Shown: positions 40,871 through 53,435, numbered from the stretch's first letter. The stretch: 64,000 nucleotides of DNA from Agriotes lineatus (GCA_940337035.1 OW679200.1:19447090-19511089), one strand, 5' to 3'. Notes: generated from the sequence alone by a model not told the origin. Numbers and translations are program-made.

Positions 40871-41322
40871 ACACCCTAGTATCATCTGCTTCCCAAGACG
40901 ATCTAGACCTCATCCTAGGCTGCGACGCAAATTCTCACCACACCATTTGGGGCAGCACTAACTGCAACATAAGAGGTGAGTCACTTTTAGAATTTATCTT
41001 AACTAACAATCTAGTAGTAGTCAATAAAGGTAACACTCCAACCTTTTATAACACTAATAGACATGAAGTTATAGATATTACCATAACCACTATGAGAATT
41101 AGTCAATCAGTGAATAAATGGCAAGTTCCAGACGAACCATCACTCTCTGACCACAATTATATAACCTTTGAACTGTCTCAACGGGAAGTAAGCCAAAGAG
41201 TTTACTACAACCCAAGAAAGACAGACTGGGACCTATATAAACAAAAACTACAAGAAAAGATAGAACACCTAAAGTTCAGATCTCCCAATAAAGTAGTTTT
41301 AGACTCAAATGCTGACCGGTGA
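40871..41322 (+). pseudogene. LINE endonuclease fragment
   Basis: Reads DLILGCDANSHHTIWGS (catalytic GCDANSHH block), NRGES-like LLEFILTNNLVVVNKG, then EVIDITITT and EPSLSDHNYITFEL (SDH motif). The N-terminal third of the domain is missing because the element is 5'-truncated. An open frame can be read from an ATG at 40849 inside the SINE tail, but that start is an accident of the junction. Confidence 0.7.
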
Positions 41323-41617
41323 AAAGAGGCCATGATTGACTCCTTTCAGAGTAGCTGTCCTCTAATAGACCCAAGTCAGCAAAGAGCAAAAAACACACAA
41401 ATTGGTGGAATAAAGACCTAGAAAAGACTAGACAAGAAGTCAGACGTCTGTTTAACAGGTCTAAAGCCACAAATAACTGGGAGAACTATCACAAGGCTCT
41501 CACAGACTATGGCAAAAAGATCAAGGCAGCTAAGATAGCAGCCTGGAAAAAGTTTTGCCAGGAGGTGGAGACCACGCGATCCACAGCTAGACTCCAAAAA
41601 TCATATCAAAGCAAGCC

Positions 41618-43250
41618 ATGAACCCAGTAGGCACTCTTGAAAAAGAAAGCGGAGAATACACTACAACGGAAGAGGAGATTTTATCTCTTTTGATAAAAAC
41701 TCACCTACCCGGAGCAGTGGAACAACCTACTCTGGCTGAACCCAATCATACCCCTAGGAGGGAAGACTGGGAAACAGCTAAGAGAATAGTCAGCAAAGAA
41801 AGGATTAGATGGGCAATTAGCCTCTTCAGTCCTTTCAAATCTGCTGGAAACGACGGCATACAACCCGTAATGCTGCAGAAAGGGATATATATACTGCTGA
41901 ACCTACTCAAAGACATGTTCCAAGCAAGTCTTGCCTTAGGCTACATTCCCCAAGGCTGGAAAGTGACTAAAGTAGTATTTATCCCTAAGCCTGGTAAGAG
42001 CAGCTATGCAGAAGCTAAATCTTACAGACCTATCAGCCTAACGTCATTCCTCCTTAAAACGTTGGAAAGATTAGTAGACAGATACTGGAGGGGGGAAGCC
42101 CTAACTTCACTCCCGATTCACAAATATCAACATGCTTACCAAACAGGGAAGTCATGTGAAACCGCCCTACACCAACTAGTGGGGAAAATTGAGAGAACTT
42201 TGGAGTACAAGGAGTACGCAGTCGGAGCATTTCTAGACATAGAAGGCGCCTTCGACAACACCTCCTACCACTCTATTGAAAGAGCAATGACAAACCATCA
42301 GATCGATAACAGCACGATAAGATGGACAATGCTCAACACTAGAGTTGTAAAAGTCAAGTTATTTGACAAGGAAAAGACAGTGCAGGCGACAAGCGGATGT
42401 CCACAGGGAGGAGTTCTTTCTCCACTCCTGTGGTGCCTCACAGTTGATGAACTGCTTATCCAACTAAATAACAAAGGTTACTACACTCAAGGATACGCTG
42501 ATGACATTGTCATACTGATTCAATGTAAATACCAAAGAACCGTAGACAATGTAATGAAATCAGCACTAAAGATAACCGAAGAGTGGTGTCTAGAGAATAA
42601 TCTTAGAATTAATCCCAGCAAAGCCACTCTCGTCGCTTTCACTCGTAGAAAGAACATCACAAACAGAATCAACATAAAACTGTTTGAGACAAATGTCAAC
42701 TGGGAGAACGAGGTTAAGCACTTAGGTCTAACCATCGATTCCAAACTAACTTGGAACTCCCACTTAGACAAAACAGTCACCAGGTGCATACAAACATTAG
42801 TTATTGGGAAAAGAGCCATAGGTAGTACGTGGGGGCTCAAACCGGAACTAACCCTCTGGCTGTACAAAACCATGGTTCGACCAATAATTTCATATGGAAT
42901 AAACGCCTGGTGGCCCAAAATAAAACAAGCAACTGCGAGCCACAAAATCAGCAGAATACAATATCTAGCTAATCGGTGCATCACTGGAGCCTTTAAAGGC
43001 ACCTCAGGACAAGCACTGAATGCTATTTTAAATCTGCCACCTCTGCACATCTTCTTGGAAGGTAAAGCCAGAATGGCAGCCTACAGATTACAAAGTACTG
43101 GTCACTGGATGACCACAGCTAATAATCTAGGACATGGCAAGATCATGTCACACATCAACAACCCAATACTAGAAATGGGTTCTGATCTTATAATCAAAGC
43201 CTATGACTTTGAAAAAAACTTTACTGTACACACAATGAAACAAATCTTTA
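41618..43250 (+). pseudogene. LINE reverse transcriptase domain
   Basis: Frame from 41618: PFKSAGNDGIQPVMLQKG (about residues 71-88), YRPISLTSFLLKTLERL, FLDIEGAFDNTSY (about 205-217), SGCPQGGVLSPLLW (about 259-272) and catalytic YADD (293-296), then NPSKATLVAF and VKHLGLTIDSKLTW. The catalytic residues are intact but the protein is cut off from the endonuclease by frameshifts upstream and from RNase H by an insert after about 43,245, after which the frame is foreign to 43321. Confidence 0.8.
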
Positions 43251-44017
43251 GCTCCGGCTATTTGTTTCGTCATTTATTCATCTATTCCGGGCCAGCCTGT
43301 ATATTTTCACTTGAGTTATAATTCGCTGTATTTCAAATTATATCAAATCTTGTTTTGCGCAAGAGTGCTGGTTTTGGTTTTTCCGAAATTTACTTGTTAT
43401 CTCTCCGCGCCAGCGGGCAGCTATTCCATCGCTTAGCGGGCATTCGATTTCCACTTTCGGTTGAAGTAACTTGCTTCTACGAAGGCATTTCCGCGTGCTA
43501 TTGCACCGATTATTAATTAACTTCGTTTGTGAGCTGATGACTAAAATCAGGTACGTCTGCGCTACTTTGTTTGATATTCAAGTTTAGTAATTTCCTTTTC
43601 TTATTAGCTCTTCAACGTCATTCTTAAACGCCATTCTTAGATGCCGTTTTTAGACGACTTCTTATTTGGGTCTCCTTATTTAACACCATTATTAATAACT
43701 TGGACCCGCAACTCCTTTCTGGAATGTCATTTTGAGCTTTCCAATTTGTGACAAGGAGCGCCCGTTCCATTATAAACTTCGGCCACGAGGTCGGTACTGC
43801 TGTTGGCTGGAACGCTAAGATAATCCTGGAGCAATTCATCGCCTGCATGCGACGTTTTTTTTGTCACAATCCAGGTTAGTCTTATTTCAACGTCTGTTGA
43901 TAACCCCGTCCGCCCATGAATTGTTGGCTGAATTGATTTCAACGTCGCTTCACCACCGTTAACTGATTTTTTCGTTGACCGCTTCTTAATTTCAATATTA
44001 ATTAATTATTTTTCCTA

Positions 44018-44170
44018 AAAAAGGATGGATTAATAGACGTCAATAATACACTGTTTTTGATTAATGCACTCTTTTTCATTAATTAACTGTTTTTTAAAGA
44101 AGGATGGATTAATAGATCTATTAATACACTGTTTTTGATTAATACACTCTTTTTCATTAATTAACTGTTT
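44018..44170. repeat. 79-bp tandem duplication
   Basis: Two adjacent copies of AAGGATGGATTAATAGA...TTTTCATTAATTAACTG, period 79 bp (AGGATGGATT at 44022 and 44101). Confidence 0.85.
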
Positions 44171-44292
44171 TCGTGATTTTGACATTTTGATGATATTTTG
44201 CATGGAGGTTAGTTGTATTAATCAAATTTTTCGCCACAAAAAAAGATTTTGCGGTCAACGAAACATTTTTGTAATCAACTCGTTTGTTAATG

Positions 44293-44374
44293 GGCGATTA
44301 ATAATCTCAACTATTAAAGACACTCACTCGCTATCGCTCGTTCGTGATTTAAACAGTTTCGATTATTAATCGCC
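44293..44374. repeat. 14-bp perfect inverted repeat (hairpin arms)
   Basis: GGCGATTAATAATC (44293-44306) and its exact complement (44361-44374) enclose 54 bp containing CACTCGCTATCGCTCGTTCG. Confidence 0.75.
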
Positions 44375-44404
44375 TTCATTAACACACTTGTTAGTTAAAT
44401 AACT

Positions 44405-44575
44405 ATACAATTTACAAATTTAAACTACGTTAAAACGTAATGTATTAATTGTTCACAAATCTACGCTTTACAAATTTAAAACGTAATGTATTAATTGTTC
44501 ACAAATCTATAATTTACAAATTTAAAACATAATGTATTAATTGTTCACAAATTTACAATTCACAAATTTAATTTA
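44405..44575. repeat. About 46-bp tandem repeats (three units plus partial)
   Basis: ACAAATTTAAA...CGTAATGTATTAATTGTTC units begin near 44414, 44470 and 44516 with a partial fourth; the first unit has a 10-bp addition. Confidence 0.8.
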
Positions 44576-45109
44576 TTACTAAATGCTCATTTGAATACTT
44601 ATTAAGAATTTTGTAAAAAGTGCCCTCACGCCATTTTATCGTCATTAAGGAGATAATGGTTAAAACATATGACAGTGGTAAGCTTACTCCTTCATTGAGT
44701 TGTAATCATATTCAATCCAAGAGCCCGAAAGAGGTTCACATATTTTTTTGCTGTGCGTGCTGCATTTTCAGCATAAGTAATACACAGTATTCAAACATTT
44801 TAATATTGTAATAAACAATTTACGGACTTTATACCGATGTTGCAAGCAACTATTAATTGTTGATTGAATAAACCTAATTGTTGTTATAATTTTATTTATT
44901 TCTTGAAATCTGTGATTTCTGGCGCCCTGTGTTTTTTATTATTAAAAGAGCTTGCAGCAGTACAGCTGATAATAGGAATCTGCGACCCAAGGCCACCGAG
45001 ATTGAGTTAGCTAGGCCATTGCGGCGAGTAAAAACATTTCAGAGCTACCGTGGTGTATAAATGATAAGGGGGTTGATCTGCGATTATACTACCATTGATT
45101 ATTATTAGT

Positions 45110-46021
45110 AATCGATCGCAGGTTGGCTTCTTTATTGTTTCAAAAAGTTGGAATCCGGACCAACTACCAACTCCAACAAATAAGAACATCATTTTTTACA
45201 CTGATGGATCTAAGTATGAAGGGGGTACAGGTTCCGGTGTGTACAGTACCAATCCTAGAACCAACGAAAAAGTCAGTCTAGGAAAGTTTTGTAACATCTT
45301 TCAGGCTGAAGTACAAGCTATTAACGTATGCGCAAACATCAGCATAGAAAAGAAGCTGCTCAATCGAGACATACACATTCTCTCAGACAGTCAGGCAGCA
45401 CTGAAAGCGCTAAACGCTTTCAGTACTTCATCGAGACTAGTCAAGGAATGCAAATCCAAACTTCAAACCTTAAGCCAGGGAAATACAGTAAAATTATGCT
45501 GGATCCCAGGTCAAGAAGGTATTGAAGGAAATGAAAAGGCGGACAAGCTCGCAAAAGAAGCAGCCCGTAATGCAATGACCGGTCCAGAACCTGGTCTAAG
45601 CATTCAGAAAAACCAAGCCCGCTCAGCCATTAATGAATGGGTCAATACAGCACACCAACTAAGGTGGAGAAACTACAATCAAGCAACACATTGCAAAAGA
45701 TTGCTAAAAACTCGGAATCCACAAACCACCAAAACCCTGTTGAGACTGAACAGAACTCGAATCAAGCAAATAGTCAGTCTACTAACAGGCACTGGAGCAT
45801 TCAGAGAATTTATGCACAGGATCAATATCTATAGAGATGAACCTGTTTGCAGACTATGCCAAGAGGATGATAAAACAGCCTATCATATCCTCTTTGAATG
45901 CTCAGCATTAGAGCGTAAAAGACACCAACTCGATTGGAGCCTTAACTCTATTGACAACCGCAAGCTAGTAGGGGACATTGCAAGTCTAGTAAAAGATACG
46001 GATGTCGGCCTGCTAACTTGA
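45110..46021 (+). pseudogene. LINE RNase H domain and C-terminus
   Basis: RNase H blocks in order: FYTDGSKYEGGTGSG, FQAEVQAIN, HILSDSQAALKAL and CWIPGQEGIEGNEKADKLA. The usual His of WVPGH is Gln here. A C-terminal Cys/His cluster (CRLCQEDDKTAYHILFEC) follows, as in related LINEs. The open frame starts at 45095 just inside the insert boundary and stops at 46021, near the 3' UTR. Confidence 0.8.
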
Positions 46022-46100
46022 AAACTCCCGACAGTACAAAAAGCCCAAAGGGCTGACGTGCGCAGGCCAGCAAAAGGCAGTCGTGGAATCTAAATCTACA

Positions 46101-47055
46101 TACATACATACATATTCACATTCTATATAATTAATATAGATTAGTCCATGCTTTTCTTTCATGATATTTGCATTCGACTTTTGGGTCATGATAAATTTAC
46201 CTGTAGCAATAAGACGAGTCGTTCATCAAGACGCGGTATCCTGGTGATAAAACACACCTTTTTGTCAGCATTCCATGCCGTTTTTAATTGATTTTCGCAA
46301 TTTTGCAATTAGATGCGTATAATAAACACCTGCTATTGTTTTTCTTTTTTGCAAATAAACAACCAACGTAACTTCTATGACACCCCAGAAAACACACAAC
46401 AAAACTTTCCCAACAGATTGTTGGTGGCTGGGACCCCACATATCGCCACTCCTTCCTGTGCATTTGGGTCTCAGGGTCGTAGTGATGCTAACGACTCGTT
46501 CAGTCTTCCCTATAATGGGATAAAAGCCGTTCGTAATTGGTCAGCACGTGAACACGTTTCTAATAAAGCGTCAAAGATCTCGGAACCCATCTTGCTAACA
46601 ATTATTTTAAGAGGATCTGGGCTGCCGAGAACGTAAATCCGGTTTTATCTACTGTATGCCTAAGCGTGTAATATCGATCAATAGTTACCAAATCACGCAC
46701 TTTTACGATTTCAACTTGACGTAAAACTATTTTACTTAGCGAGGATGAATGGATAATGTCGTCCTATTCTGTGGATTTAGATAAAAGGCAAAACGTGGAA
46801 GAAGATGATTATATCAAAGTTTTTGCTTTTCTGACCGTTATAAATTGTGTAATGTACAATGGTTTCGCTGGCTCGGGAACCATGCAATGATTACTCTGAT
46901 CTGGTTTAGTTACTTTAATTACTCTTACAAATCCTAAAGGTAAATCATAGTCAAGGTCTGAAATTCCTGGAGCGATTAAAGACGAGTCGACTTTTACATG
47001 TTTTTTTTATTATTGTACGAAATAAAGGGTTGTTGCCAAAATAAATATATTTACA
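46101..47055. other. Nothing recognised
   Basis: Mixed sequence with one open frame of 107 codons (46313-46636) without any motif I know. A GC-richer patch lies at 46,420-46,520. Confidence 0.5.
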
Positions 47056-47059
47056 AGTT

Positions 47060-47155
47060 AAATTAAACAAAAAAGTTCGTCTAGGGAGGCTTCGAACTCC
47101 AGCGAGGGGCGACAACCCTCTGGACACTTTGCTGCGCCATCACTGGCCGTCGAGA
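47060..47155 (-). mobile_element. tRNA-like head of a decayed SINE
   Basis: On the minus strand TGATGGCGCAGCAAAGTG (box A-like) and TGGAGTTCGAAGCCTCC (box B-like) are spaced as in a tRNA, but the stems do not close well. The call is tentative. Confidence 0.35.
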
Positions 47156-47344
47156 ATTATGCATTGTCCGCAGTCATAGGCGGAACTAGGGGGATGTTTG
47201 GAACACCCTGAATTCAGTGTAGTACCTCTACGATATGTAAAATGTAGTGTTGATTTTACAGAAAATGAGCTATGGCGCGATGACGATTCTTGCTTGACTA
47301 CACACATGTAGTTGACATGCCATAGATTAATTTTTAAACGCCTC

Positions 47345-48960
47345 CTCTTCCTCCTGAAGTCCTTCCGTCTTGTCAGATGGGTGGTGATTATGAATTTTAT
47401 TCGTTTGCAGTTGCTCTCCTTACTGCTTTACGCCATGTTTGTCTATTATTGGTGCATCTGACGGCTTGCTCAACATTAATTTGCAATACCTATTATACCG
47501 TGTCTATCCATCTAGTTGGTGATCTAGCACGCCTACGTTTTCTATCTGCCTTTCCTTGTACTAGAAGTGATATGTCCAAATAATGTAAGTATTCTACTGT
47601 ATATAATGGATGATAATCTTTGTTTTGCTTTGATTTCATTTAGAATAGATACATTGGTTCTGCGTGCTGTCCTCGGTATAGGGAGCATACTCCGCCAGAT
47701 CCACATTTCAAAAGCGCCTTTCCTTCGTCGGTCAGTTGTACGGATAGTGCAGGTTTCTGAAGCATATTGAAACACAGGTAGAACCAATGTCTGTTTGGGT
47801 TGTCATGGCTGTTTTACCAAATTGTATTCTGCGGCGTATTTCGTGCTCGCAGTTTCCATCGTTTGAGATAAGAGATCTTAAGTAGATACATTTACTGACA
47901 ACTTTATAGTCTATAACATGGCGATGTGTAGAGTTATTTTTGTTTACCCTGTCAACTATCATGGCTTTTGTTTTGATTGCGTTCATGGTTAAGCTGTATT
48001 CCGCACCTATTTCGTCTAGTCTTTGCATTAAAGTTATTAACTTATCCTGCGTTTTTTGCAACCAGGACAATATCATCAGCGTATCGCACATTTGAGATCC
48101 TTCTACCGCCAATAGTGATGCCTCCATTCCAATCGTCTAGAACTTTCCTCGTAATATACTCGCTGTATATGTTAAATAGGACGAGGGACAAGATACAACC
48201 CTGTCTCACCCTTTCTTAATTTTGCATTCAGAGAAATACGTATTTTCAATTTGTTCAAACTTTTGTTTGACCATGGATAGGCGAAGGCTAAGATTGTCTG
48301 TAAAGGGTTGGTTAGGCCTGGCCAACTCCCGTTACGTCTTATAACAACCAACAAGTTCCATCTCCTGTCAAGAAACAACCTGGTTCTACAATACTATAAA
48401 ATTCGAATTGGATATTGGGAAGGTAAACCTTGGTCCTTCGAGCCGAATCCGAATTTTGGGCTATTTGGGCAACTGGACCGGACTTTGAAGAAGACTAATT
48501 GGAAACACAATTCTTATTACAGCAGTACTGTTACAATAGAGATGTTTTATTATATTCACTATATGTCTTGGGACTCCTATCTTCACCATGATAGACCACA
48601 ATAGATCCCTCTTTAGGTTATCAAAAGCTTTGGAATAATTTACAAAGCATAGGCACATTAGTGTACAGTACTCTCTAGCTTTTTCAATCAGTTGTCGCAG
48701 ATTTAAAATCTGCTCTCTCTTCCTTTCACAAACCCTGTCTGCTAAAGTAAAATTTGTCTAGCTATAAAGTTCTGTAGCCGAGATAGATCATATTCATATA
48801 ATATATAGCATCATTTTACTGACATGAGGTATTAGCTCCAGCATCCGAAAGCTATCGCAATTATTAGTAGAACCTTTTTTGTGTAATAGAATTGTTATGG
48901 AGATTGTCCATTTACTAGGCCAATGCATTTTTGAACGAACTCACATGTAATTTTTTTGCA
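47345..48960 (-). mobile_element. Dead LINE fragment (RT and C-terminus)
   Basis: On the minus strand, from the right: ITILLHKKGSTNNCDSFRML near 48,890; QTGFVKGR and LRQLIEKAREY near 48,720; CFVNYSKAFDNLKRDLLW near 48,640; a foreign stretch 48,230-48,520; EYITRKVLDDWNGG and a YADD-containing SNVRYADD... near 48,080; LDEIGAEYSLTMNAIKTK; then RRTNVSILNEIKAKQRLSS near 47,640 and a C-terminal tail to about 47,345. There are multiple frameshifts. It is a different family from the other LINEs in the window. Confidence 0.75.
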
Positions 48961-49954
48961 AAATTTTGAAATTTTTGGGGTTTGAAACAGAGACATTGAC
49001 ACTTGCCCGAGCAGAACGAAATAGTTATAATTGTCATGGAGTTTTAGCACTTCCAAATGTTGCACTCTAATTTCGTCTATGTCCGCAGTTCGTTTGTAGG
49101 TGCGATAAGTTTTAAAACAGTGTCTTAGTGTACAGAGCTTTTATTACCGTTAAGATGCCCAATTCTGCACGTTCGATGGATGACCGGAACAAGAAAATGA
49201 AGTGAACGCCTTTCCAACCATTCCAGCCGATGGCCCGAGGTTCTTGCAGAATGAATTTGCAGGGCGTATTACCTCAAGGGCCTCTGTAATTTCAAACGGC
49301 TCGTGGTGTCAAACCTGGGCTTCGTAGCTCGCTTTTCGAGTGCGCAATGGATTCGCATTGTGCAGGTAAGTTTTACGGGGCTTTTTGACGGAGATTTCTG
49401 CGGGCTCTGGTACATTGTAGCCACGCTCTCGGGCCGATGAAATTACTAATACTGATGCGTACTCTTCGCTGCCCGTTTTTTGATCGACTTCTTCGGCGAA
49501 TTGTGCATTCGAATGGGTCTAACAGTTGTCGATCTTTTGGGGCAAAGAGGGGGGGGGTTGACTGGCAGGCATGTGTAATTATCGCTCTAGATAGATAGAC
49601 ATTTGGACAACAGACTGTAAATATTCAATTAGCAAGGAAAACATGTTCGCCCCCGTCATCACGATTTTCCGAGCGCCTTGGTTTAAACGCGTCTAAAGCC
49701 TGAACATAAAGATATCTCTGGAGGGACCTCTAAGCATAGTTAAAACGACATTCCGTGCCCCTTTAGCTTAGCGATCCAAGTTTTAGGCAACAAGAAGATA
49801 CTTCCAGCTTAGTCAACACGATTTTCCGTGCGCTTTTGCCTCGGAAGTGAGGGTGGCTCTGAAGGAGATTGCTAAAGGCAGTTTGACTAACGCAAGAAGA
49901 AAGGGAAGCTTCAGGTAAAACAAAAAACGCGGCAGAACGAGGCGGCGGTGCATA
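48961..49954. other. Mostly unrecognised, possible remnant of a Gypsy element 3' side
   Basis: No clear frame. A G run (GAGGGGGGGGG, near 49,548) and TGTAATTATCGCTC (near 49,574) could be a degenerate polypurine tract and LTR start, but I cannot prove it. Confidence 0.35.
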
Positions 49955-51145
49955 TTAGCACGCAAACGTATATGACTTACATGCAGGTAAAACAGTAGAT
50001 TCGCCGGAGGCTGGCGATGTCTGACCGCCGGTGGACGCGCATAAACTGCATGTAGGTGAAACAATAGGCTTGCCAGAAGAAGGCGATGCATGTCTGCACG
50101 CGAACGTACGTGCAGCGCGTGCAAGAGATGCCCAGGACAGCGGCAGTAAATTTACTGTGAACTTGCGTTGTTTAAAATCGAGGATTAACTCGAAGAGGTC
50201 AAGATAGTCCACTTCAAGAATTGGTAGTGGTATATCAACAACGTAGAACGAACACAGGTTCTGCAAAAATTTAGAACATAACGTTCAATGTAATAACCCC
50301 TTCGATTGGTATTGGAGTTGAATTCGCGGTGAAAATGTGTGGAGTGGGTTTTATTTAAGAAGTTTCGCGGGAGGACCGAAATGCTAGACTCAGTGTCAAT
50401 AATAAAATTAATTTTGTGTAGATAATCGAAAAGATGCAGAAAATTAACCCCTTATTTAGCGTAGGCGAGGTTGAGCCCCGTACATGCTTTATTCGTTTTT
50501 CGAAAAGCACACGATTTGCTGCACTTGATCGCATTATCTGAGAAACGTGCGTGGTAATAGCGAACTTTGCTAAATGTTAAAAGTGAATTTTTGTTAGTGC
50601 TTAAAAAGCTATCATTAGGAGATTGTGGGGTTGTTTGCAAAGAATTATGTGGATTATTAGCAGAAGATCTTTGCAGAATATTTTGTGCGAATGCTTGTAT
50701 CGACCTATCGATATCTACCAAACTTTAAATTTTGGCTAGTTGATGTGCCACTTTTTCCAATAACATTCCTTCATTCGTGCATGCGAATGTTTGTAGATTG
50801 AGAGGCAGTTTATGAATATACAAATCTCGCATTGTGTTCTTAGGATATCTTAACTCAGTACAAAACTTTTGTAGGTCCAACAGGCGTTGCCGTCTTTGAT
50901 GTATTTGGTGTGTAGTAGCAAGCTATAAGACGCGCTTTTAATGTAGTGAAAGATTGGAGGTCGGGCGGTCTGATTAAAATATCACGAATTTTGGGCATGA
51001 CGTCTGCAGGTAATTGCAGGACTGTTAAGTTACATTTCTGGGCTTCATCCACCACCCCGATTTGAGCGAGATATCGGTCGATTAGGACTAAGTACAAAGA
51101 GATATCGGCCGGATTGAAAGCAGGAAAATTCAACCTGTGGCCCAT
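49955..51145 (-). pseudogene. Gypsy-type gag and protease remnant
   Basis: On the minus strand, gag starts at 51145 (MGHRLNFPAFNPADISLYL...) with VLQLPADVMPKIRDILIRPP and FTTLKARLIACYY, typical of a Gypsy capsid region. It continues 50721-50452 to a C-terminal YYHARFSDNAIKCSKSCAF, a zinc-binding-like motif with its first Cys replaced. A protease then reads IIDTESSISVLPRNF near 50,390 (the DTG catalytic triad is DTE) and DIPLPILEVDYLDLFELILDF near 50,230. Reverse transcriptase and integrase are absent. It is truncated and inactive. Confidence 0.75.
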
Positions 51146-52440
51146 ATTTAAATTTGTATTGTACTTAACTTTGATAGGTGCTGAAATAGATTGATCGGCT
51201 GGGCTGGTTGCAGCAGATGTTGCAAGGCGATGGGTCCGACGAGTGCAATATGCGTTGCTCGATCTCGTTGTTGGATGAGTAGTCCTGTGCCTGGGTTTTG
51301 AAGTAGTCTGGACGGATCGAGGGGTCCAATTTATTTGAAGTCGTGGGTCAGCAATTTTGGGATTACTGGCTCAAGCAAATAATATCCTAATTTATAACAT
51401 AACGTATATATCTTGCACTAACGGAGCATTGGATAAAACTACATGAGTAGCGTAAGAAGATGTACTCTTTGTTTTTGTTTGATGCGTCACCTTGTAACGT
51501 TTTGCTCCTATTTTAAATGCCAATTAATCATAATGCAATATTATGAGCATTTAAAATTTCGCTGTTCAATAAGAAAATCTCCAGCCCGCTGGGAACTGTA
51601 AATTCTCCGCAGTGCGCGAAAGAAACAACAGATCGTCCCATGCACATTTCCACTTTAAACTCTCTTCAGAGAGGAGAACAACCACGAATATAAAATCAAA
51701 TTATTCCGCCGAACCCGAGAGAATTATTCCGGGAGATTATCCCGATTCCCCAACCTGGCCCGCGGCTTCCAGCTGGCGAGAGTTCCGCTCTCGGCCCAGT
51801 TGGAGCACCAGAATTATTCGAGAAACGCTCGATTCAGATTCCCGAAGAGTAAACCATTAGTTAACCCGTCCGGCTGTCTAAAGTTATTATCCGTCCTGTA
51901 GATAAATTTACTTTAGGTAAATAGTCCACAGCTTCTCAATAATTTCGTAATTTAAAAAGCAACGCTAACATGAGAATCGGGTTACGCTGTTTTAAATAAT
52001 TCAAAGTTCCGAAGCTCCCATAACTTCTTCATTTCAAGAGCAACGCGGATCTGAGAATCGGGCCACTTTTCTCTAGCTAATTCCATAGCTCTAGACGATC
52101 CCAGAGTTTATTAACTATTGCTAACGGGCGCCTAGAGATCGGTGCCGCAAGTGAACCGCTCTAAAATTTTCCCGAGACCGAACTACGTCGAATAATTTCC
52201 CTGGACGTGCAGGCCTGGCTGTATTTCCAGTCCGGCGACACCAAAACCTTTCTGGCCGAAACGGCGTCCGAACTTTCCGCCAAAGTATGCGATTTCCCCA
52301 GGTCTGAAATTAACATAACTTGAGTTTTGTGTTTACACGTCCTTGACACGCGCTGTTCACCGACTATCAAATAAAGATAACCTTTCACCGGCCGCTGTTA
52401 TATCTGAGCCAAATTCCAATGCCGCACACGTGGGGACATT
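51146..52440 (-). repeat. Probable leader and LTR of the Gypsy remnant
   Basis: Non-coding sequence 5' of gag. The part at 51,352-51,500 is about 75 percent similar (by eye, opposite strand) to 56,021-56,169, as expected for LTR ends of one family. A TGTCCCCACGTGTG start on the minus strand near 52,437 could be the LTR edge. Boundaries are not proven. Confidence 0.4.
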
Positions 52441-53435
52441 TCGCTGTCAAGAGAAAGTAATCCAAGGTGGTATGTATGAATATTTATTTGCTTTCATTAA
52501 ATAAAGTAACTGCTAATACCATGTATGCACAGCACTGGTGTTGACGTTTGTTTAAATTCGAAGTACTGTCAATATCAGTTAAATGCCAGTGACTGTCAAA
52601 CAGTGGAGAACCGAGAACCGCGCCTGCCATTTGGGTCGCCTAACCACAAGGGGAATATATTTAATATTTATTTTGTATATATGACTGTAGATAATTTACA
52701 TGCTTATTTAGTTTATCCATAATCCATGAACTGTAAATAGTGGTAAATAAATGTAATTTCTGTTACTTGGTGTTCTTTGAATCAGTCAAAGTTAACATTA
52801 ACATTAATTAATGCTATTATTGAATAAATAGACCGGGAAGCATTACAACCTTAACAACCAAACCCGATGACGCGTCATAACAGTACTTTACTATCACCTC
52901 ACCCTGTATAATGGACTTTTAATTCACTCCGGGAATAAAGCACATTATTCATTCACAGCCTGCAGTATTCTATGGGCTATATTGATTATTCTTCATAACA
53001 TTAACATACTTGTTTCTCTAGCAACAGATTAGTTGACTGCTAGGTATTAGGTAATTATTAACTTATTTGTCTATTTTGAAATTATTAATTAGATATTAAT
53101 TTATCCTGGTGCATGAATAACTATTACACTGTAATGATGCTGATAACACAATTGATACTATTGACAACACTGCACGCATTCTCTGAAAGTTTACTTGAGT
53201 CTATTATTTTATTTGAAAAGATGGAAGTTTAAAACTAGTATGTCTTATTTTCATATTACTAACACCCATAATTTATGCCGTACAGTCTAGAAACTACCAA
53301 CAACAGTTCTTATGCACATTAAAGAAAACAATGTGCCTAACCTAACTCTTTTTGTTCCAGAACTAAAGGATTTGTTATCTTGGCTTGGTGCACCTAAGAA
53401 AGTCGATATTCAATTAGTATTTCTCTAGTAAGACA
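52441..53435. other. AT-rich upstream region of the zinc-finger gene
   Basis: No element recognised. TTTTTGTTCCAG ending at 53361 is a good 3' splice acceptor, so a 5' UTR exon probably begins at 53362, about 75 nt before the start codon; the upstream exon and promoter were not identified. Confidence 0.5.

Larger units (their letters stand above)
43250..45110. mobile_element. Unclassified insert between LINE RT and RNase H, rich in tandem repeats and hairpins
   Basis: About 1.86 kb that separates VHTMKQIF from SKSWNPDQLPTPTNK of the LINE. It holds a 79-bp tandem pair, a run of about 46-bp repeats and a 14-bp inverted repeat, and TGGCGCCC near 44,920, which would suit an LTR element primer site. 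No coding frame is recognised and I could not fix the target duplication. It may be LTR plus leader of a retroelement or a DNA element. Confidence 0.4.
40871..46100 (+). mobile_element. LOA-like LINE (EN-RT-RNase H), 5'-truncated, split by an insert
   Basis: Starts mid-endonuclease directly after a (CATA)n tract and ends after a short 3' UTR (AAAAGCCCAAAGGGCTGACG) at another (CATA)n tract near 46,095. Endonuclease 40871-41322, reverse transcriptase 41618 to about 43,245, foreign insert to about 45,110, RNase H 45,110-46,021. An RNase H after the reverse transcriptase and the GCPQGGVLSPLLW style point to the LOA/I group; LOA is my best guess. Frameshifts near 41,322, 41,390 and 41,615 make it inactive. 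Confidence 0.75.

Noticed and set aside
44405..44575. CRISPR-like array
   Set aside because: The repeats are contiguous AT-rich tandem units without distinct spacers, in a eukaryotic genome.
47542..48127. Plus-strand frames over this stretch
   Set aside because: The minus strand carries clear LINE reverse transcriptase and C-terminal motifs; the plus frames are its complement.
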